From Auanema rhodensis (taxonomy: Eukaryota; Nematoda; Chromadorea; Rhabditida; Rhabditidae): a stretch of 64,000 nucleotides of DNA. The DNA lies in contig OZ059894.1 in the NCBI GenBank assembly GCA_964057225.1, positions 19,126,476 to 19,190,475 of the forward strand, written 5' to 3'. The notes beneath the pieces are model-generated. The model searched no databases, was not told where the DNA came from, and was given only the letters and a program-made list of their open reading frames with translations. Below are positions 27,247 through 41,120 of this stretch, one piece after another. Within the stretch, counting starts at the first letter, position 1. Every line of letters starts with the position of its first letter. Made by a program: the position numbers and the translations under genes.

Positions 27247-27599
27247 AGTTATGATCGTTTGAAAAATGATGCATTAGTGTATGTTGAGTTTCCATGTACA
27301 CTCAACATTGCTTCCAAAAACATTTTGACAAAAGTTTTTTCGAAAAATTTCAGAATAATTTAGCAAAAAGTAGATGTTTTTAGATTCCTTTTTTCAAGGC
27401 AAAGACGATGAACAATGTTATTCAACGAAAAAATTAATTCTTCAGGGTGAAAATCGAGGATATAAGTGTGAACTTATATCAGTTGATATCTCGGTGCATT
27501 TTACAGCTAGCGCAAATCTGATAACACAGATCGACGCAGCTTAAAAATCCGCATCGAATGCACTATACTACATTGAGAAACGCTTAATACAAAAATTAG

Positions 27600-28200
27600 T
27601 TATGATCGTTTGAAAAATGATCCATTAGTGTATGTTGAGTTTCCATGTACACTCAACATTGCTTCCAAAAACATTTTGACAAAAATTTTTTCGAAAAATT
27701 TCAAAATAAATTAGCAAAAAGTAGATGTTTTTAGATTGCTTTTTTCAAGGCAATAACGATGGACAATGTTATTGAATGAAAAAATTAATTCTTCAGGGTG
27801 AAAATCGAGGATATAAGTGTGAACTTATATCAGTTGATATCTCGGTGCATTTTTAAGCTAGCGCAAATCTGATAACACAGATCGACGCAGCTTAAAAATC
27901 CGCATCGAATGCACTATACTACATTAAGAAACGCTTAATACAAAAATTAGTTATGATCGTTTGAAAAATGATGCATTAGTGTATGTTGAGTTTCCATGTA
28001 CACTCAACATTGCTTCCAAAAACATTTTGACAAAAGTTTTTTCGAAAAATTTCAGAATAATTTAGCAAAAAGTAGATGTTTTTAGATTCCTTTTTTCAAG
28101 GCAAAGACGATGGACAATGTTATTCAACGAAAAAATTAATTCTTCAGGGTGAAAATCGAGGATATAAGTGTGAACTTATATCAGTTGATATCTCGGTGCA
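27600..28200 (+). repeat. Segment duplicated at about 31.2-31.8 kb
   Basis: The private markers 'attgcttttttc', 'caataacgatgg', 'gttattgaatg' and 'acattaagaaacg', followed by a 'caaaagtttttt' unit, appear here and again 3612 bp downstream (for example 27771 and 31383, 27921 and 31533). The offset is ten monomers plus the 105-bp truncated unit, less three bases of small deletions. The copies diverge at 'cattttaaagc' (here) versus 'catttttaagc'. Confidence 0.8.
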
Positions 28201-28315
28201 TTTTAAAGCTAGCGCAAATCTGATAACACAGATCGACGCAGCTTACAAATCCGCATCGAATGCACTATACTACATTGAGAAACGCTTAATACAGAAATTA
28301 GTTATGATCGTTTGA
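28076..28315 (+). other. Chance 79-codon ORF inside satellite, not a gene
   Basis: The frame starts at the 'gtagatg' ATG that exists in nearly every unit. In ordinary units it meets TAA at 'catttttaagc' and again at 'gcttaaaaatcc'. Here the first stop is lost through 'cattttaaagc', and the second, in the next unit, through 'gcttacaaatcc'. It then ends at the TGA of 'cgtttgaaaaatg'. No domain, signal peptide or family resemblance is visible, and the same DNA in neighbouring monomers is closed. Because 351 is divisible by three, such accidental extensions are expected in this array. Confidence 0.9.
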
Positions 28316-29980
28316 AAAATGATGCATTAGTGTATGTTGAGTTTCCATGTACACTCAACATTGCTTCCAAAAACATTTTGACAAAAATTTTTTCGAAAAA
28401 TTTCAAAATAAATTAGCAAAAAGTAGATGTTTTTAGATTCCTTTTTTCAAGACAAAGACGATGGACAATGTCATTCAACGAAAAAATTAATTCTTCAGGG
28501 TGAAAATCGAGGATATAAGTGTGAACTTATATCAGTTGATATCTCGGTGCATTTCTAAGCTAGCGCAAATCTGATAACACAGATCGACGCAGCTTAAAAA
28601 TCCGCATCGAATGCACTATACTACGTTGAGAAACGCTTAATACAAAAATTAGTTATGATCGTTTGAAAAATGATGCATTAGTGTATGTTGAGTTTCCATG
28701 TACACTCAACATTGCTTCCAAAAGATTTTGACAAAAATTTTTTCAAAAAATTTCAAAATAAATTAGCAAAAAGTAGATGTTTTTAGATTGCTTTTTTCAA
28801 GGCAAAGACGATGGACAATGTTATTCAACGAAAAAATTAATTCTTCAGGGTGAAAATCGAGGATATAAGTGTGAACATATATCAGTTGATATCTCGGTGC
28901 ATTTTTAAGCTAGCGCAAATCTGATAACACAGATCGACGCAGCTTACAAATCCGCATCGAATGCACTATACTACATTGAGAAACGCTTAATACAGAAATT
29001 AGTTATGATCGTTTGAAAAATGATGCATTAGTGTATGTTGAGTTTCCATGTACACTCAACATTGCTTCCAAAAACATTTTGACAAAAATTTTTTCGAAAA
29101 ATTTCAAAATAAATTAGCAAAAAGTAGATGTTTTTAGATTCCTTTTTTCAAGACAAAGACGATGGACAATGTTATTCAACGAAAAAATTAATTCTTCAGG
29201 GTGAAAATCGAGGATATAAGTGTGAACTTATATCAGTTGATATCTCGGTGCATTTCTAAGCTAGCGCAAATCTGATAACACAGATCGACGCAGCTTAAAA
29301 ATCCGCATCGAATGCACTATACTACATTGAGAAACGCTTAATACAAAAATTAGTTATGATCGTTTGAAAAATGATGCATTAGTGTATGTTGAGTTTCCAT
29401 GTACACTCAACATTGCTTCCAAAAGATTTTGACAAAAATTTTTTCAAAAAATTTCAAAATAAATTAGCAAAAAGTAGATGTTTTTAGATTCCTTTTTTCA
29501 AGACAAAGACGATGGACAATGTTATTCAACGAAAAAATTAATTCTTCAGGGTGAAAATCGAGGATATAAGTGTGAACTTATATCAGTTGATATCTCGGTG
29601 CATTTTTAAGCTAGCGCAAATCTGATAACACAGATCGACGCAGCTTACAAATCCGCATCGAATGCACTATACTACATTGAGAAACGCTTAATACAGAAAT
29701 TAGTTATGATCGTTTGAAAAATGATGCATTAGTGTATGTTGAGTTTCCATGTACACTCAACATTGCTTCCAAAAACATTTTGACAAAAATTTTTTCGAAA
29801 AATTTCAAAATAAATTAGCAAAAAGTAGATGTTTTTAGATTCCTTTTTTCAAGACAAAGACGATGGACAATGTTATTCAACGAAAAAATTAATTCTTCAG
29901 GGTGAAAATCGAGGATATAAGTGTGAACTTATATCAGTTGATATCTCGGTGCATTTTTAAGCTAGCGCAAATCTGATAAC
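28231..29980 (+). repeat. Dimeric HOR of 701 bp
   Basis: Type A units ('cttacaaatcc', 'acagaaattag', 'caagacaaag') begin near 28231, 28932 and 29633. They alternate with type B units that have 'ccaaaagattttg' (1 bp shorter) and 'ttttttcaaaaaatttc'. The marker 'gcttaca' is at 28241, 28942 and 29643, a spacing of 701 bp that reflects the 1-bp deletion in type B. Confidence 0.82.
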
Positions 29981-31240
29981 ACAGATCGACGCAGCTTAAA
30001 AATCCGCATCGAATGCACTATACTACATTGAGAAACGCTTAATACAAAAATTAGTTATGATCGTTTGAAAAATGATCCATTAGTGTATGTTGAGTTTCCA
30101 TGTACACTCAACATTGCTTCCAAAAACATTTTGAAAAAATTTTTTTCGAAAAATTTCAAAATAATTTAGCAAAAAGTAGATGTTTTTAGATTCCTTTTTT
30201 CAAGGCAAAAACGATGGACAATGTTATTCAACGAAAAAATTAATTCTTCAGGGTGAAAATCGAGGATATAAGTGTGAACTTATATCAGTTGATATCTCGG
30301 TGCATTTTTAAGCTAGCGCAAATCTGATAACACAGATCGCCGCAGCTTAAAAATCCGCATCGAATGCACTATACTACATTGAGAAACGCTTAATACAAAA
30401 ATTAGTTATGATCGTTTGAAAAATGATCCATTAGTGTATGTTGAGTTTCCATGTACACTCAACATTGCTTCCAAAAACATTTTGACAAAAATTTTTTCGA
30501 AAAATTTCAAAATAATTTAGCAAAAAGTAAATGTTTTTAGATTCCTTTTTTCAAGGCAAAGACGATGGACAAAGTTATTCAACGAAAAAATTGATTCTTC
30601 AGGGTGAAAATCGAGGATATAAGTGTGAACTTATATCAGTTGATATCTGGGTGCATTTTTAAGCTAGCGCAAATCTGATAACACAGATCGACGCAGCAAT
30701 TCTTCAGGGTGAAAATCGAGGATATAAGTGTGAACTTATATCAGTTGATATCTCGGTGCATTTTTAAGCTAGCGCAAATCTGATAACACAGATCGACGCA
30801 GCTTAAAAATCCGCATCAAATGCACTATACTACATTGAGAAACGCTTAATACAAAAATTAGTTATGATCGTTTGAAAAATGATGCATTAGTGTATGTTGA
30901 GTTTCCATGTACACTCAACATTGCTTCCAAAAACATTTTGACAAAAATTTTTTCGAAAAATTTCAAAATAATTTAGCAAAAAGTAGATGTTTTTAGATTC
31001 CAATTTTAAGGTAAAGACGATGGACAATGTTATTCAACGAAAAAATTAATTCTTCAGGGTGAAAATCGAGGATATAAGTGTGAACTTATATCAGTTGATA
31101 TCTCGGTGCATTTTTAAGCTAGCGCAAATCTGATAACACAGATCGACGCAGCTTAAAAATCCGCATCGAATGCACTATACTACATTGAGAAACGCTTAAT
31201 ACAAAAATTAGTTATGATCGTTTGAAAAATGATCCATTAG
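29633..31240 (+). repeat. Segmental duplication, copy A (about 1.6 kb)
   Basis: Copy B lies about 2911-2912 bp downstream. Shared markers in order are 'cttacaaatcc'/'acagaaattag', a unit with 'ggcaaaaacg', 'gatcgccgcagc', 'gtaaatg', the 105-bp truncated monomer, 'cgcatcaaatgc' and 'ccaattttaaggtaaag'. Copy A differs by 'acaaagtt', 'ttgattc' and 'ctgggtgc' in the unit before the truncation. Confidence 0.82.
30698..30802 (+). repeat. 105-bp truncated monomer, first copy
   Basis: After 'acgcagc' (monomer position 12) the sequence jumps back to 'aattcttcag' (position 259) and runs through the unit boundary to 'cgcagc' again. This adds a 105-bp partial unit (259-351 plus 1-12). The junction has no clear microhomology. 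It is one of only two places in the forward array where the register shifts by more than a base. Confidence 0.9.
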
Positions 31241-32543
31241 TGTATGTTGAGTTTCCATGTACACTCAACATTGCTTCCAAAAACATTTTGACAAAAATTT
31301 TTTCGAAAAATTTCAAAATAAATTAGCAAAAAGTAGATGTTTTTAGATTGCTTTTTTCAAGGCAATAACGATGGACAATGTTATTGAATGAAAAAATTAA
31401 TTCTTCAGGGTGAAAATCGAGGATATAAGTGTGAACTTATATCAGTTGATATCTCGGTGCATTTTTAAGCTAGCGCAAATCTGATAACACAGATCGACGC
31501 AGCTTAAAAATCCGCATCGAATGCACTATACTACATTAAGAAACGCTTAATACAAAAATTAGTTATGATCGTTTGAAAAATGATGCATTAGTGTATGTTG
31601 AGTTTCCATGTACACTCAACATTGCTTCCAAAAACATTTTGACAAAAGTTTTTTCGAAAAATTTCAGAATAATTTAGCAAAAAGTAGATGTTTTTAGATT
31701 CCTTTTTTCAAGGCAAAGACGATGGACAATGTTATTCAACGAAAAAATTAATTCTTCAGGGTGAAAATCGAGGATATAAGTGTGAACTTATATCAGTTGA
31801 TATCTCGGTGCATTTTTAAGCTAGCGCAAATCTGATAACACAGATCGACGCAGCTTAAAAATCCGCATCGAATGCACTATACTACATTGAGAAACGCTTA
31901 ATACAAAAATTAGTTATGATCGTTTGAAAAATGATGCATTAGTGTATGTTGAGTTTCCATGTACACTCAACATTGCTTCCAAAAACATTTTGACAAAAAT
32001 TTTTTCGAAAAATTTCAAAATAAATTAGCAAAAAGTAGATGTTTTTAGATTCCTTTTTTCAAGACAAAGACGATGGACAATGTTATTCAACGAAAAAATT
32101 AATTCTTCAGGGTGAAAATCGAGGATATAAGTGTGAACTTATATCAGTTGATATCTCGGTGCATTTTTAAGCTAGCGCAAATCTGATAACACAGATCGAC
32201 GCAGCTTAAAAATCCGCATCGAATGCACTATACTACATTGAGAAACGCTTAATAAAAAATTAGTTATGATCGTTTGAAAAATGATCCATTAGTGTATGTT
32301 GAGTTTCCATGTACACTCAACATTGCTTCCAAAAACATTTTGAAAAAAATTTTTTCGAAAAATTTCAAAATAATTTAGCAAAAAGTAGATGTTTTTAGAT
32401 TCCTTTTTTCAAGGCAAAAACGATGGACAATGTTATTCAACGAAAAAATTAATTCTTCAGGGTGAAAATCGAGGATATAAGTGTGAACTTATATCAGTTG
32501 ATATCTCGGTGCATTTTTAAGCTAGCGCAAATCTGATAACACA

Positions 32544-34150
32544 GATCGACGCAGCTTACAAATCCGCATCGAATGCACTATACTACATTGAGAAACGCTT
32601 AATACAGAAATTAGTTATGATCGTTTGAAAAATGATGCATTAGTGTATGTTGAGTTTCCATGTACACTCAACATTGCTTCCAAAAACATTTTGACAAAAA
32701 TTTTTTCGAAAAATTTCAAAATAAATTAGCAAAAAGTAGATGTTTTTAGATTTCTTTTTTCAAGACAAAGACGATGGACAATGTTATTCAACGAAAAAAT
32801 TAATTCTTCAGGGTGAAAATCGAGGATATAAGTGTGAACTTATATCAGTTGATATCTCGGTGCATTTTTAAGCTAGCGCAAATCTGATAACACAGATCGA
32901 CGCAGCTTAAAAATCCGCATCGAATGCACTATACTACATTGAGAAACGCTTAATACAAAAATTAGTTATGATCGTTTGAAAAATGATCCATTAGTGTATG
33001 TTGAGTTTCCATGTACACTCAACATTGCTTCCAAAAACATTTTGAAAAAAATTTTTTCGAAAAATTTCAAAATAATTTAGCAAAAAGTAGATGTTTTTAG
33101 ATTCCTTTTTTCAAGGCAAAAATCGATGGACAATGTTATTCAACGAAAAAATTAATTCTTCAGGGTGAAAATCGAGGATATAAGTGTGAACTTATATCAG
33201 TTGATATCTCGGTGCATTTTTAAGCTAGCGCAAATCTGATAACACAGATCGCCGCAGCTTAAAAATCCGCATCGAATGCACTATACTACATTGAGAAACG
33301 CTTAATACAAAAATTAGTTATGATCGTTTGAAAAATGATCCATTAGTGTATGTTGAGTTTCCATGTACACTCAACATTGCTTCCAAAAACATTTTGACAA
33401 AAATTTTTTCGAAAAATTTCAAAATAATTTAGCAAAAAGTAAATGTTTTTAGATTCCTTTTTTCAAGGCAAAGACGATGGACAATGTTATTCAACGAAAA
33501 AATTAATTCTTCAGGGTGAAAATCGAGGATATAAGTGTGAACTTATATCAGTTGATATCTCGGTGCATTTTTAAGCTAGCGCAAATCTGATAACACAGAT
33601 CGACGCAGCAATTCTTCAGGGTGAAAATCGAGGATATAAGTGTGAACTTATATCAGTTGATATCTCGGTGCATTTTTAAGCTAGCGCAAATCTGATAACA
33701 CAGATCGACGCAGCTTAAAAATCCGCATCAAATGCACTATACTACATTGAGAAACGCTTAATACAAAAATTAGTTATGATCGTTTGAAAAATGATGCATT
33801 AGTGTATGTTGAGTTTCCATGTACACTCAACATTGCTTCCAAAAACATTTTGACAAAAATTTTTTCGAAAAATTTCAAAATAATTTAGCAAAAAGTAGAT
33901 GTTTTTAGATTCCAATTTTAAGGTAAAGACGATGGACAATGTTATTCAACGAAAAAATTAATTCTTCAGGGTGAAAATCGAGGATATAAGTGTGAACTTA
34001 TATCAGTTGATATCTCGGTGCATTTTTAAGCTAGCGCAAATCTGATAACACAGATCGACGCAGCTTAAAAATCCGCATCGAATGCACTATACTACATTGA
34101 GAAACGCTTAATACAAAAATTAGTTATGATCGTTTGAAAAATGATCCATT
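32544..34150 (+). repeat. Segmental duplication, copy B
   Basis: It repeats the marker order of 29633-31240. The offset changes from 2911 to 2912 bp because copy B has one extra base at 'ggcaaaaatcg' (near 33120). The markers 'gatcgccgcagc' (33250), the truncation junction (33610) and 'ccaattttaagg' (33912) all match. The two copies diverge beyond about 34150. Confidence 0.82.
33610..33714 (+). repeat. 105-bp truncated monomer, second copy
   Basis: It has exactly the same junction as the one at 30698 ('gcagc' joined to 'aattcttcag'), 2912 bp downstream. Identical breakpoints mean one deletion or slip event followed by duplication of the block, not two independent events. Confidence 0.9.
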
Positions 34151-37100
34151 AGTGTATGTTGAGTTTCCATGTACACTCAAAATTGCTTCCAAAAACATTT
34201 TGACAAAAATTTTTTCGAAAAATTTCAAAATAAATTAGCAAAAAGTAGATGTTTTTAGATTTCTTTTTTCGAGGCAAAGACGATGGACAATGTTATTCAA
34301 CGAAAAAATTAATTCTTCAGGGTGAAAATCGAGGATATAAGTGTGAACTTATATCAGTTGATATCTCGGTGCATTTTTAAGCTAGCGCAAATCTGATAAC
34401 ACAGATCGACGCAGCTTAAAAATCCGCATCGAATGCACTATACTACATTGAGAAACGCTTAATACAAAAATTAGTTATGATCGTTTGAAAAATGATCCAT
34501 TAGTGTATGTTGAGTTTCCATGTACACTCAACATTGCTTCCAAAAACATTTTGACAAAAATTTTTTCGAAAAATTTCAAAATAAATTAGCAAAAAGTAGA
34601 TGTTTTTAGATTTCTTTTTTCAAGGCAAAGACGATGGACAATGTTATTCAACGAAAAAATTAATTCTTCAGGGTGAAAATCGAGGATATAAGTGTGAACT
34701 TATATCAGTTGATATCTCGGTGCATTTTTAAGCTAGCGCAAATCTGATAACACAGATCGACGCAGCTTACAAATCCGCATCGAATGCACTATACTACATT
34801 GAGAAACGCTTAATACAAAAATTAGTTATGATCGTTTGAAAAATGATGCATTAGTGTATGTTGAGTTTCCATGTACACTCAACATTGCTTCCAAAAACAT
34901 TTTGACAAAAATTTTTTCGAAAAATTTCAAAATAATTTAGCAAAAAGTAGATGTTTTTAGATTCCTTTTTTTAAGGCAAAGACGATGGACAATGTTATTC
35001 AACGAAAAAATTAATTCTTCAGGGTGAAAATCGAGGATATAAGTGTGAACTTATATCAGTTGATATCTCGGTGCATTTTTAAGCTAGCGCAAATCTGATA
35101 ACACAGATCGACGCATCTTAAAAATCCGCATCAAATGCACTATACTACATTGAGAAACGCTTAATACAAAAATTAGTTATGATCGTTTGAAAAATGATCC
35201 ATTAGTGTATGTTGAGTTTCCATGTACACTCAACATTGCTTCCAAAAACATTTTGACAAAAATTTTTTCGAAAAATTTCAAAATAAATTAGCAAAAAGTA
35301 GATGTTTTTAGATTTCTTTTTTCAAGGCAAAGACGATGGACAATGTTATTCAACGAAAAAATTAATTCTTCAGGGTGAAAATCGAGGATATAAGTGTGAA
35401 CTTATATCAGTTGATATCTCGGTGCATTTTTAAGCTAGCGCAAATCTGATAACACAGATCGACGCAGCTTAAAAATCCGCATCGAATGCACTATACTACA
35501 TTGAGAAACGCTTAATACAAAAATTAGTTATGATCGTTTGAAAAATGATCCATTAGTGTATGTTGAGTTTCCATGTACACTCAACATTGCTTCCAAAAAC
35601 ATTTTGACAAAAATTTTTTCGAAAAATTTCAAAATAAATTAGCAAAAAGTAGATGTTTTTAGATTTCTTTTTTCAAGGCAAAGACGATGGACAATGTTAT
35701 TCAACGAAAAAATTAATTCTTCAGGGTGAAAATCGAGGATATAAGTGTGAACTTATATCAGTTGATATCTCGGTGCATTTTTAAGCTAGCGCAAATCTGA
35801 TAACACAGATCGACGCAGCTTACAAATCCGCATCGAATGCACTATACTACATTGAGAAACGCTTAATACAAAAATTAGTTATGATCGTTTGAAAAATGAT
35901 GCATTAGTGTATGTTGAGTTTCCATGTACACTCAACATTGCTTCCAAAAACATTTTGACAAAAATTTTTTCGAAAAATTTCAAAATAATTTAGCAAAAAG
36001 TAGATGTTTTTAGATTCCATTTTTCAAGGCAAAGACGATGGACAATGTTATTCAACGAAAAAATTAATTCTTCAGGGTGAAAATCGAGGATATAAGTGTG
36101 AACTTATATCAGTTGATATCTCGGTGCATTTTTAAGCTAGCGCAAATCTGATAACACAGATCGACGCAGCTTAAAAATCCGCATCGAATGCACTATACTA
36201 CGTTGAGAAACGCTTAATACACAAATTAGTTATGATCGTTTGAAAAATGATGCATTAGTGTATGTTGAGTTTCCATGTACACTCAACATTGCTTCCAAAA
36301 ACATTTTGACAAAAATTTTTTCGAAAAATTTCAAAATAATTTAGCAAAAAGTAGATGTTTTTAGATTCCATTTTTCAAGGCAAAGACGATGGACAATGTT
36401 ATTCAACGAAAAAATTAATTCTTCAGGGTGAAAATCGAGGATATAAGTGTGAACTTATATCAGTTGATATCTCGGTGCATTTTTAAGCTAGCGCAAATCT
36501 GATAACACAGATCGACGCAGCTTAAAAATCCGCATCGAATGCACTATACTACATTGAGAAACGCTTAATACAAAAATTAGTTATGATCGTTTGAAAAATG
36601 ATGCATTAGTGTATGTTGAGTTTCCATGTACACTCAACATTGCTTCCAAAAACATTTTGACAAAAATTTTTTCGAAAAATTTCAAAATAATTTAGCAAAA
36701 AGTAGATGTTTTTAGATTCCATTTTTTAAGGTAAAGACGATGGACAATGTTATTCAACGAAAAAATTAATTCTTCAGGGTGAAAATCGAGGATATAAGTG
36801 TGAACTTATATCAGTTGATACCTCGGTGCTTTTTTAAGCTAGCGCAAATCTGATAACACAGATCGACGCAGCTTAAAAATCCGCATCGAATGCACTATAC
36901 TACATTGAGAAACGCTTAATACAAAAATTAGTTATGATCGTTTGAAAAATGATGCATTAGTGTATGTTGAGTTTCCATGTACACTCAACATTGCTTCCAA
37001 AAACATTTTGACAAAAATTTTTTCGAAAAATTTCAAAATAATTTAGCAAAAAGTAGATGTTTTTAGATTCCATTTTTTAAGGTAAAGACGATGGACAATG

Positions 37101-37901
37101 TTATTCAACGAAAAAATTAATTCTTCAGGGTGAAAATCGAGGATATAAGTGTGAACTTATATCAGTTGATATCTCGGTGCATTTTTAAGCTAGCGCAAAT
37201 CTGATAACACAGATCGACGCAGCTTAAAAATCCGCATCGAATGCACTATACTACATTGAGAAACGCTTAATACAAAAATTAGTTATGATCGTTTGAAAAA
37301 TGATGCATTAGTGTATGTTGAGTTTCCATGTACACTCAACATTGCTTCCAAAAACATTTTGACAAAAATTTTTTCGAAAAATTTCAAAATAATTTAGCAA
37401 AAAATAGATGTTTTTAGATTCCATTTTTTAAGGTAAAGACGATGGACAATGTTATTCAACGAAAAAATTAATTCTTCAGGGTGAAAATCGAGGATATAAG
37501 TGTGAACTTATATCAGTTGATATCTCGGTGCATTTTTAAGCTAGCGCAAATCTGATAACACAGATCGACGCAGCTTAAAAATCCGCATCGAATGCACTAT
37601 ACTACATTGAGAAACGCTTAATACAAAAATTAGTTATGATCGTTTGAAAAATGATGCATTAGTGTATGTTGAGTTTCCATGTACACTCAACATTGCTTCC
37701 AAAACATTTTGACAAAAATTTTTTCGAAAAATTTCAAAATAATTTAGCAAAAAGTAGATGTTTTTAGATACCATTTTTCAAGGCAAAGACGATGGACAAT
37801 GTTATTCAACGAAAAAATTAATTCTTCAGGGTGAAAATCGAGGATATAAGTGTGAACTTATATCAGTTGATATCTCGGTGCATTTTTAAGCTAGCGCAAA
37901 T

Positions 37902-40900
37902 CTGTTAACACAGATCGACGCAGCTTAAAAATCCGCATCGAATGCACTATACTACGTTGAGAAACGCTTAATACACAAATTAGTTATGATCGTTTGAAAA
38001 ATGATGCATTAGTGTATGTTGAGTTTCCATGTACACTCAACATTGCTTCCAAAAACATTTTGACAAAAATTTTTTCGAAAAATTTCAAAATAATTTAGCA
38101 AAAAGTAGATGTTTTTAGATTCCATTTTTCAAGGCAAAGACGATGGACAATGTTATTCAACGAAAAAATTAATTCTTCAGGGTGAAAATCGAGGATATAA
38201 GTGTGAACTTATATCAGTTGATATCTCGGTGCATTTTTAAGCTAGCGCAAATCTGATAACACAGATCGACGCAGCTTAAAAATCCGCATCGAATGCACTA
38301 TACTACATTGAGAAACGCTTAATACACAAATTAGTTATGATCGTTTGAAAAATGATGCATTAGTGTATGTTGAGTTTCCATGTACACTCAACATTGCTTC
38401 CAAAAACATTTTGACAAAAATTTTTTCGAAAAATTTCAAAATAATTTAGCAAAAAGTAGATGTTTTTAGATTCCATTTTTCAAGGCAAAGACGATGGACA
38501 ATGTTATTCAACGAAAAAATTAATTCTTCAGGGTGAAAATCGAGGATATAAGTGTGAACTTATATCAGTTGATATCTCGGTGCATTTTTAAGCTAGCGCA
38601 AATCTGTTAACACAGATCGACGCAGCTTAAAAATCCGCATCGAATGCACTATACTACATTGAGAAACGCTTAATACACAAATTAGTTATGATCGTTTGAA
38701 AAATGATGCATTAGTGTATGTTGAGTTTCCATGTACACTCAACATTGCTTCCAAAAACATTTTGACAAAAATTTTTTCGAAAAATTTCAAAATAATTTAG
38801 CAAAAAGTAGATGTTTTTAGATTCCATTTTTCAAGGCAAAGACGATGGACAATGTTATTCAACGAAAAAATTAATTCTTCAGGGTGAAAATCGAGGATAT
38901 AAGTGTGAACTTATATCAGTTGATATCTCGGTGCATTTTTAAGCTAGCGCAAATCTGTTAACACAGATCGACGCAGCTTAAAAATCCGCATCGAATGCAC
39001 TATACTACGTTGAGAAACGCTTAATACACAAATTAGTTATGATCGTTTGAAAAATGATGCATTAGTGTATGTTGAGTTTCCATGTACACTCAACATTGCT
39101 TCCAAAAACATTTTGACAAAAATTTTTTCGAAAAATTTCAAAATAATTTAGCAAAAAGTAGATGTTTTTAGATTCCATTTTTCAAGGCAAAGACGATGGA
39201 CAATGTTATTCAACGAAAAAATTAATTCTTCAGGGTGAAAATCGAGGATATAAGTGTGAACTTATATCAGTTGATATCTCGGTGCATTTTTAAGCTAGCG
39301 CAAATCTGATAACACAGATCGACGCAGCTTAAAAATCCGCATCGAATGCACTATACTACATTGAGAAACGCTTAATACACAAATTAGTTATGATCGTTTG
39401 AAAAATGATGCATTAGTGTATGTTGAGTTTCCATGTACACTCAACATTGCTTCCAAAAACATTTTGACAAAAATTTTTTCGAAAAATTTCAAAATAATTT
39501 AGCAAAAAGTAGATGTTTTTAGATTCCATTTTTCAAGGCAAAGACGATGGACAATGTTATTCAACGAAAAAATTAATTCTTCAGGGTGAAAATCGAGGAT
39601 ATAAGTGTGAACTTATATCAGTTGATATCTCGGTGCATTTTTAAGCTAGCGCAAATCTGATAACACAGATCGACGCAGCTTAAAAATCCGCATCGAATGC
39701 ACTATACTACATTGAGAAACGCTTAATACACAAATTAGTTATGATCGTTTGAAAAATGATGCATTAGTGTATGTTGAGTTTCCATGTACACTCAACATTG
39801 CTTCCAAAAACATTTTGACAAAAATTTTTTCGAAAAATTTCAAAATAATTTAGCAAAAAGTAGATGTTTTTAGATTCCATTTTTCAAGGCAAAGACGATG
39901 GACAATGTTATTCAACGAAAAAATTAATTCTTCAGGGTGAAAATCGAGGATATAAGTGTGAACTTATATCAGTTGATATCTCGGTGCATTTTTAAGCTAG
40001 CGCAAATCTGTTAACACAGATCGACGCAGCTTAAAAATCCGCATCGAATGCACTATACTACGTTGAGAAACGCTTAATACACAAATTAGTTATGATCGTT
40101 TGAAAAATGATGCATTAGTGTATGTTGAGTTTCCATGTACACTCAACATTGCTTCCAAAAACATTTTGACAAAAATTTTTTCGAAAAATTTCAAAATAAT
40201 TTAGCAAAAAGTAGATGTTTTTAGATTCCATTTTTCAAGGCAAAGACGATGGACAATGTTATTCAACGAAAAAATTAATTCTTCAGGGTGAAAATCGAGG
40301 ATATAAGTGTGAACTTATATCAGTTGATATCTCGGTGCATTTTTAAGCTAGCGCAAATCTGATAACACAGATCGACGCAGCTTAAAAATCCGCATCGAAT
40401 GCACTATACTACATTGAGAAACGCTTAATACAAAAATTAGTTATGATCGTTTAAAAAATGATGCATTAGTGTATGTTGAGTTTCCATGTACACTCAACAT
40501 TGCTTCCAAAAACATTTTGACAAAAATTTTTTCGAAAAATTTCAAAATAATTTAGCAAAAAGTAGATGTTTTTAGATTCCATTTTTCAAGGCAAAGACGA
40601 TGGACAATGTTATTCAACGAAAAAATTAATTCTTCAGGGTGAAAATCGAGGATATAAGTGTGAACTTATATCAGTTGATATCTCGGTGCATTTTTAAGCT
40701 AGCGCAAATCTGATAACACAGATCGACGCAGCTTAAAAATCCGCATCGAATGCACTATACTACATTGAGAAACGCTTAATACAAAAATTAGTTATGATCG
40801 TTTGAAAAATGATGCATTAGTGTATGTTGAGTTTCCATGTACACTCAACATTGCTTCCAAAAGATTTTGACAAAAATTTTTTCAAAAAATTTCAAAATAA

Positions 40901-41120
40901 ATTAGCAAAAAGTAGATGTTTTTAGATTCCTTTTTTCAAGGCAAAGACGATGGACAATGTTATTCAACGAAAAAATTAATTCTTCAGGGTGAAAATCGAG
41001 GATATAAGTGTGAACTTATATCAGTTGATATCTCGGTGCATTTCTAAGCTAGCGCAAATCTGTTAACACAGATCGACGCAGCTTAAAAATCCGCATCGAA
41101 TGCACTATACTACGTTGAGA
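37902..41120 (+). repeat. 3-monomer HOR (1053 bp)
   Basis: The marker 'cgttgagaaac' occurs at 37955, 39008, 40061 and 41113, with spacings of 1053, 1053 and 1052 bp. It is usually preceded by 'ctgttaacac' in the same unit or at the junction and accompanied by 'acacaaattag'. The variant 'ctgttaac' also appears in an extra unit (38604), which breaks perfect periodicity. Confidence 0.78.

Noticed and set aside
28076-28315. 79-aa ORF as a real gene
   Set aside because: It lies wholly within the satellite, arises from the loss of one stop in each of two adjacent variant monomers, and has no recognisable domain or codon signature; other copies of the same DNA are closed.
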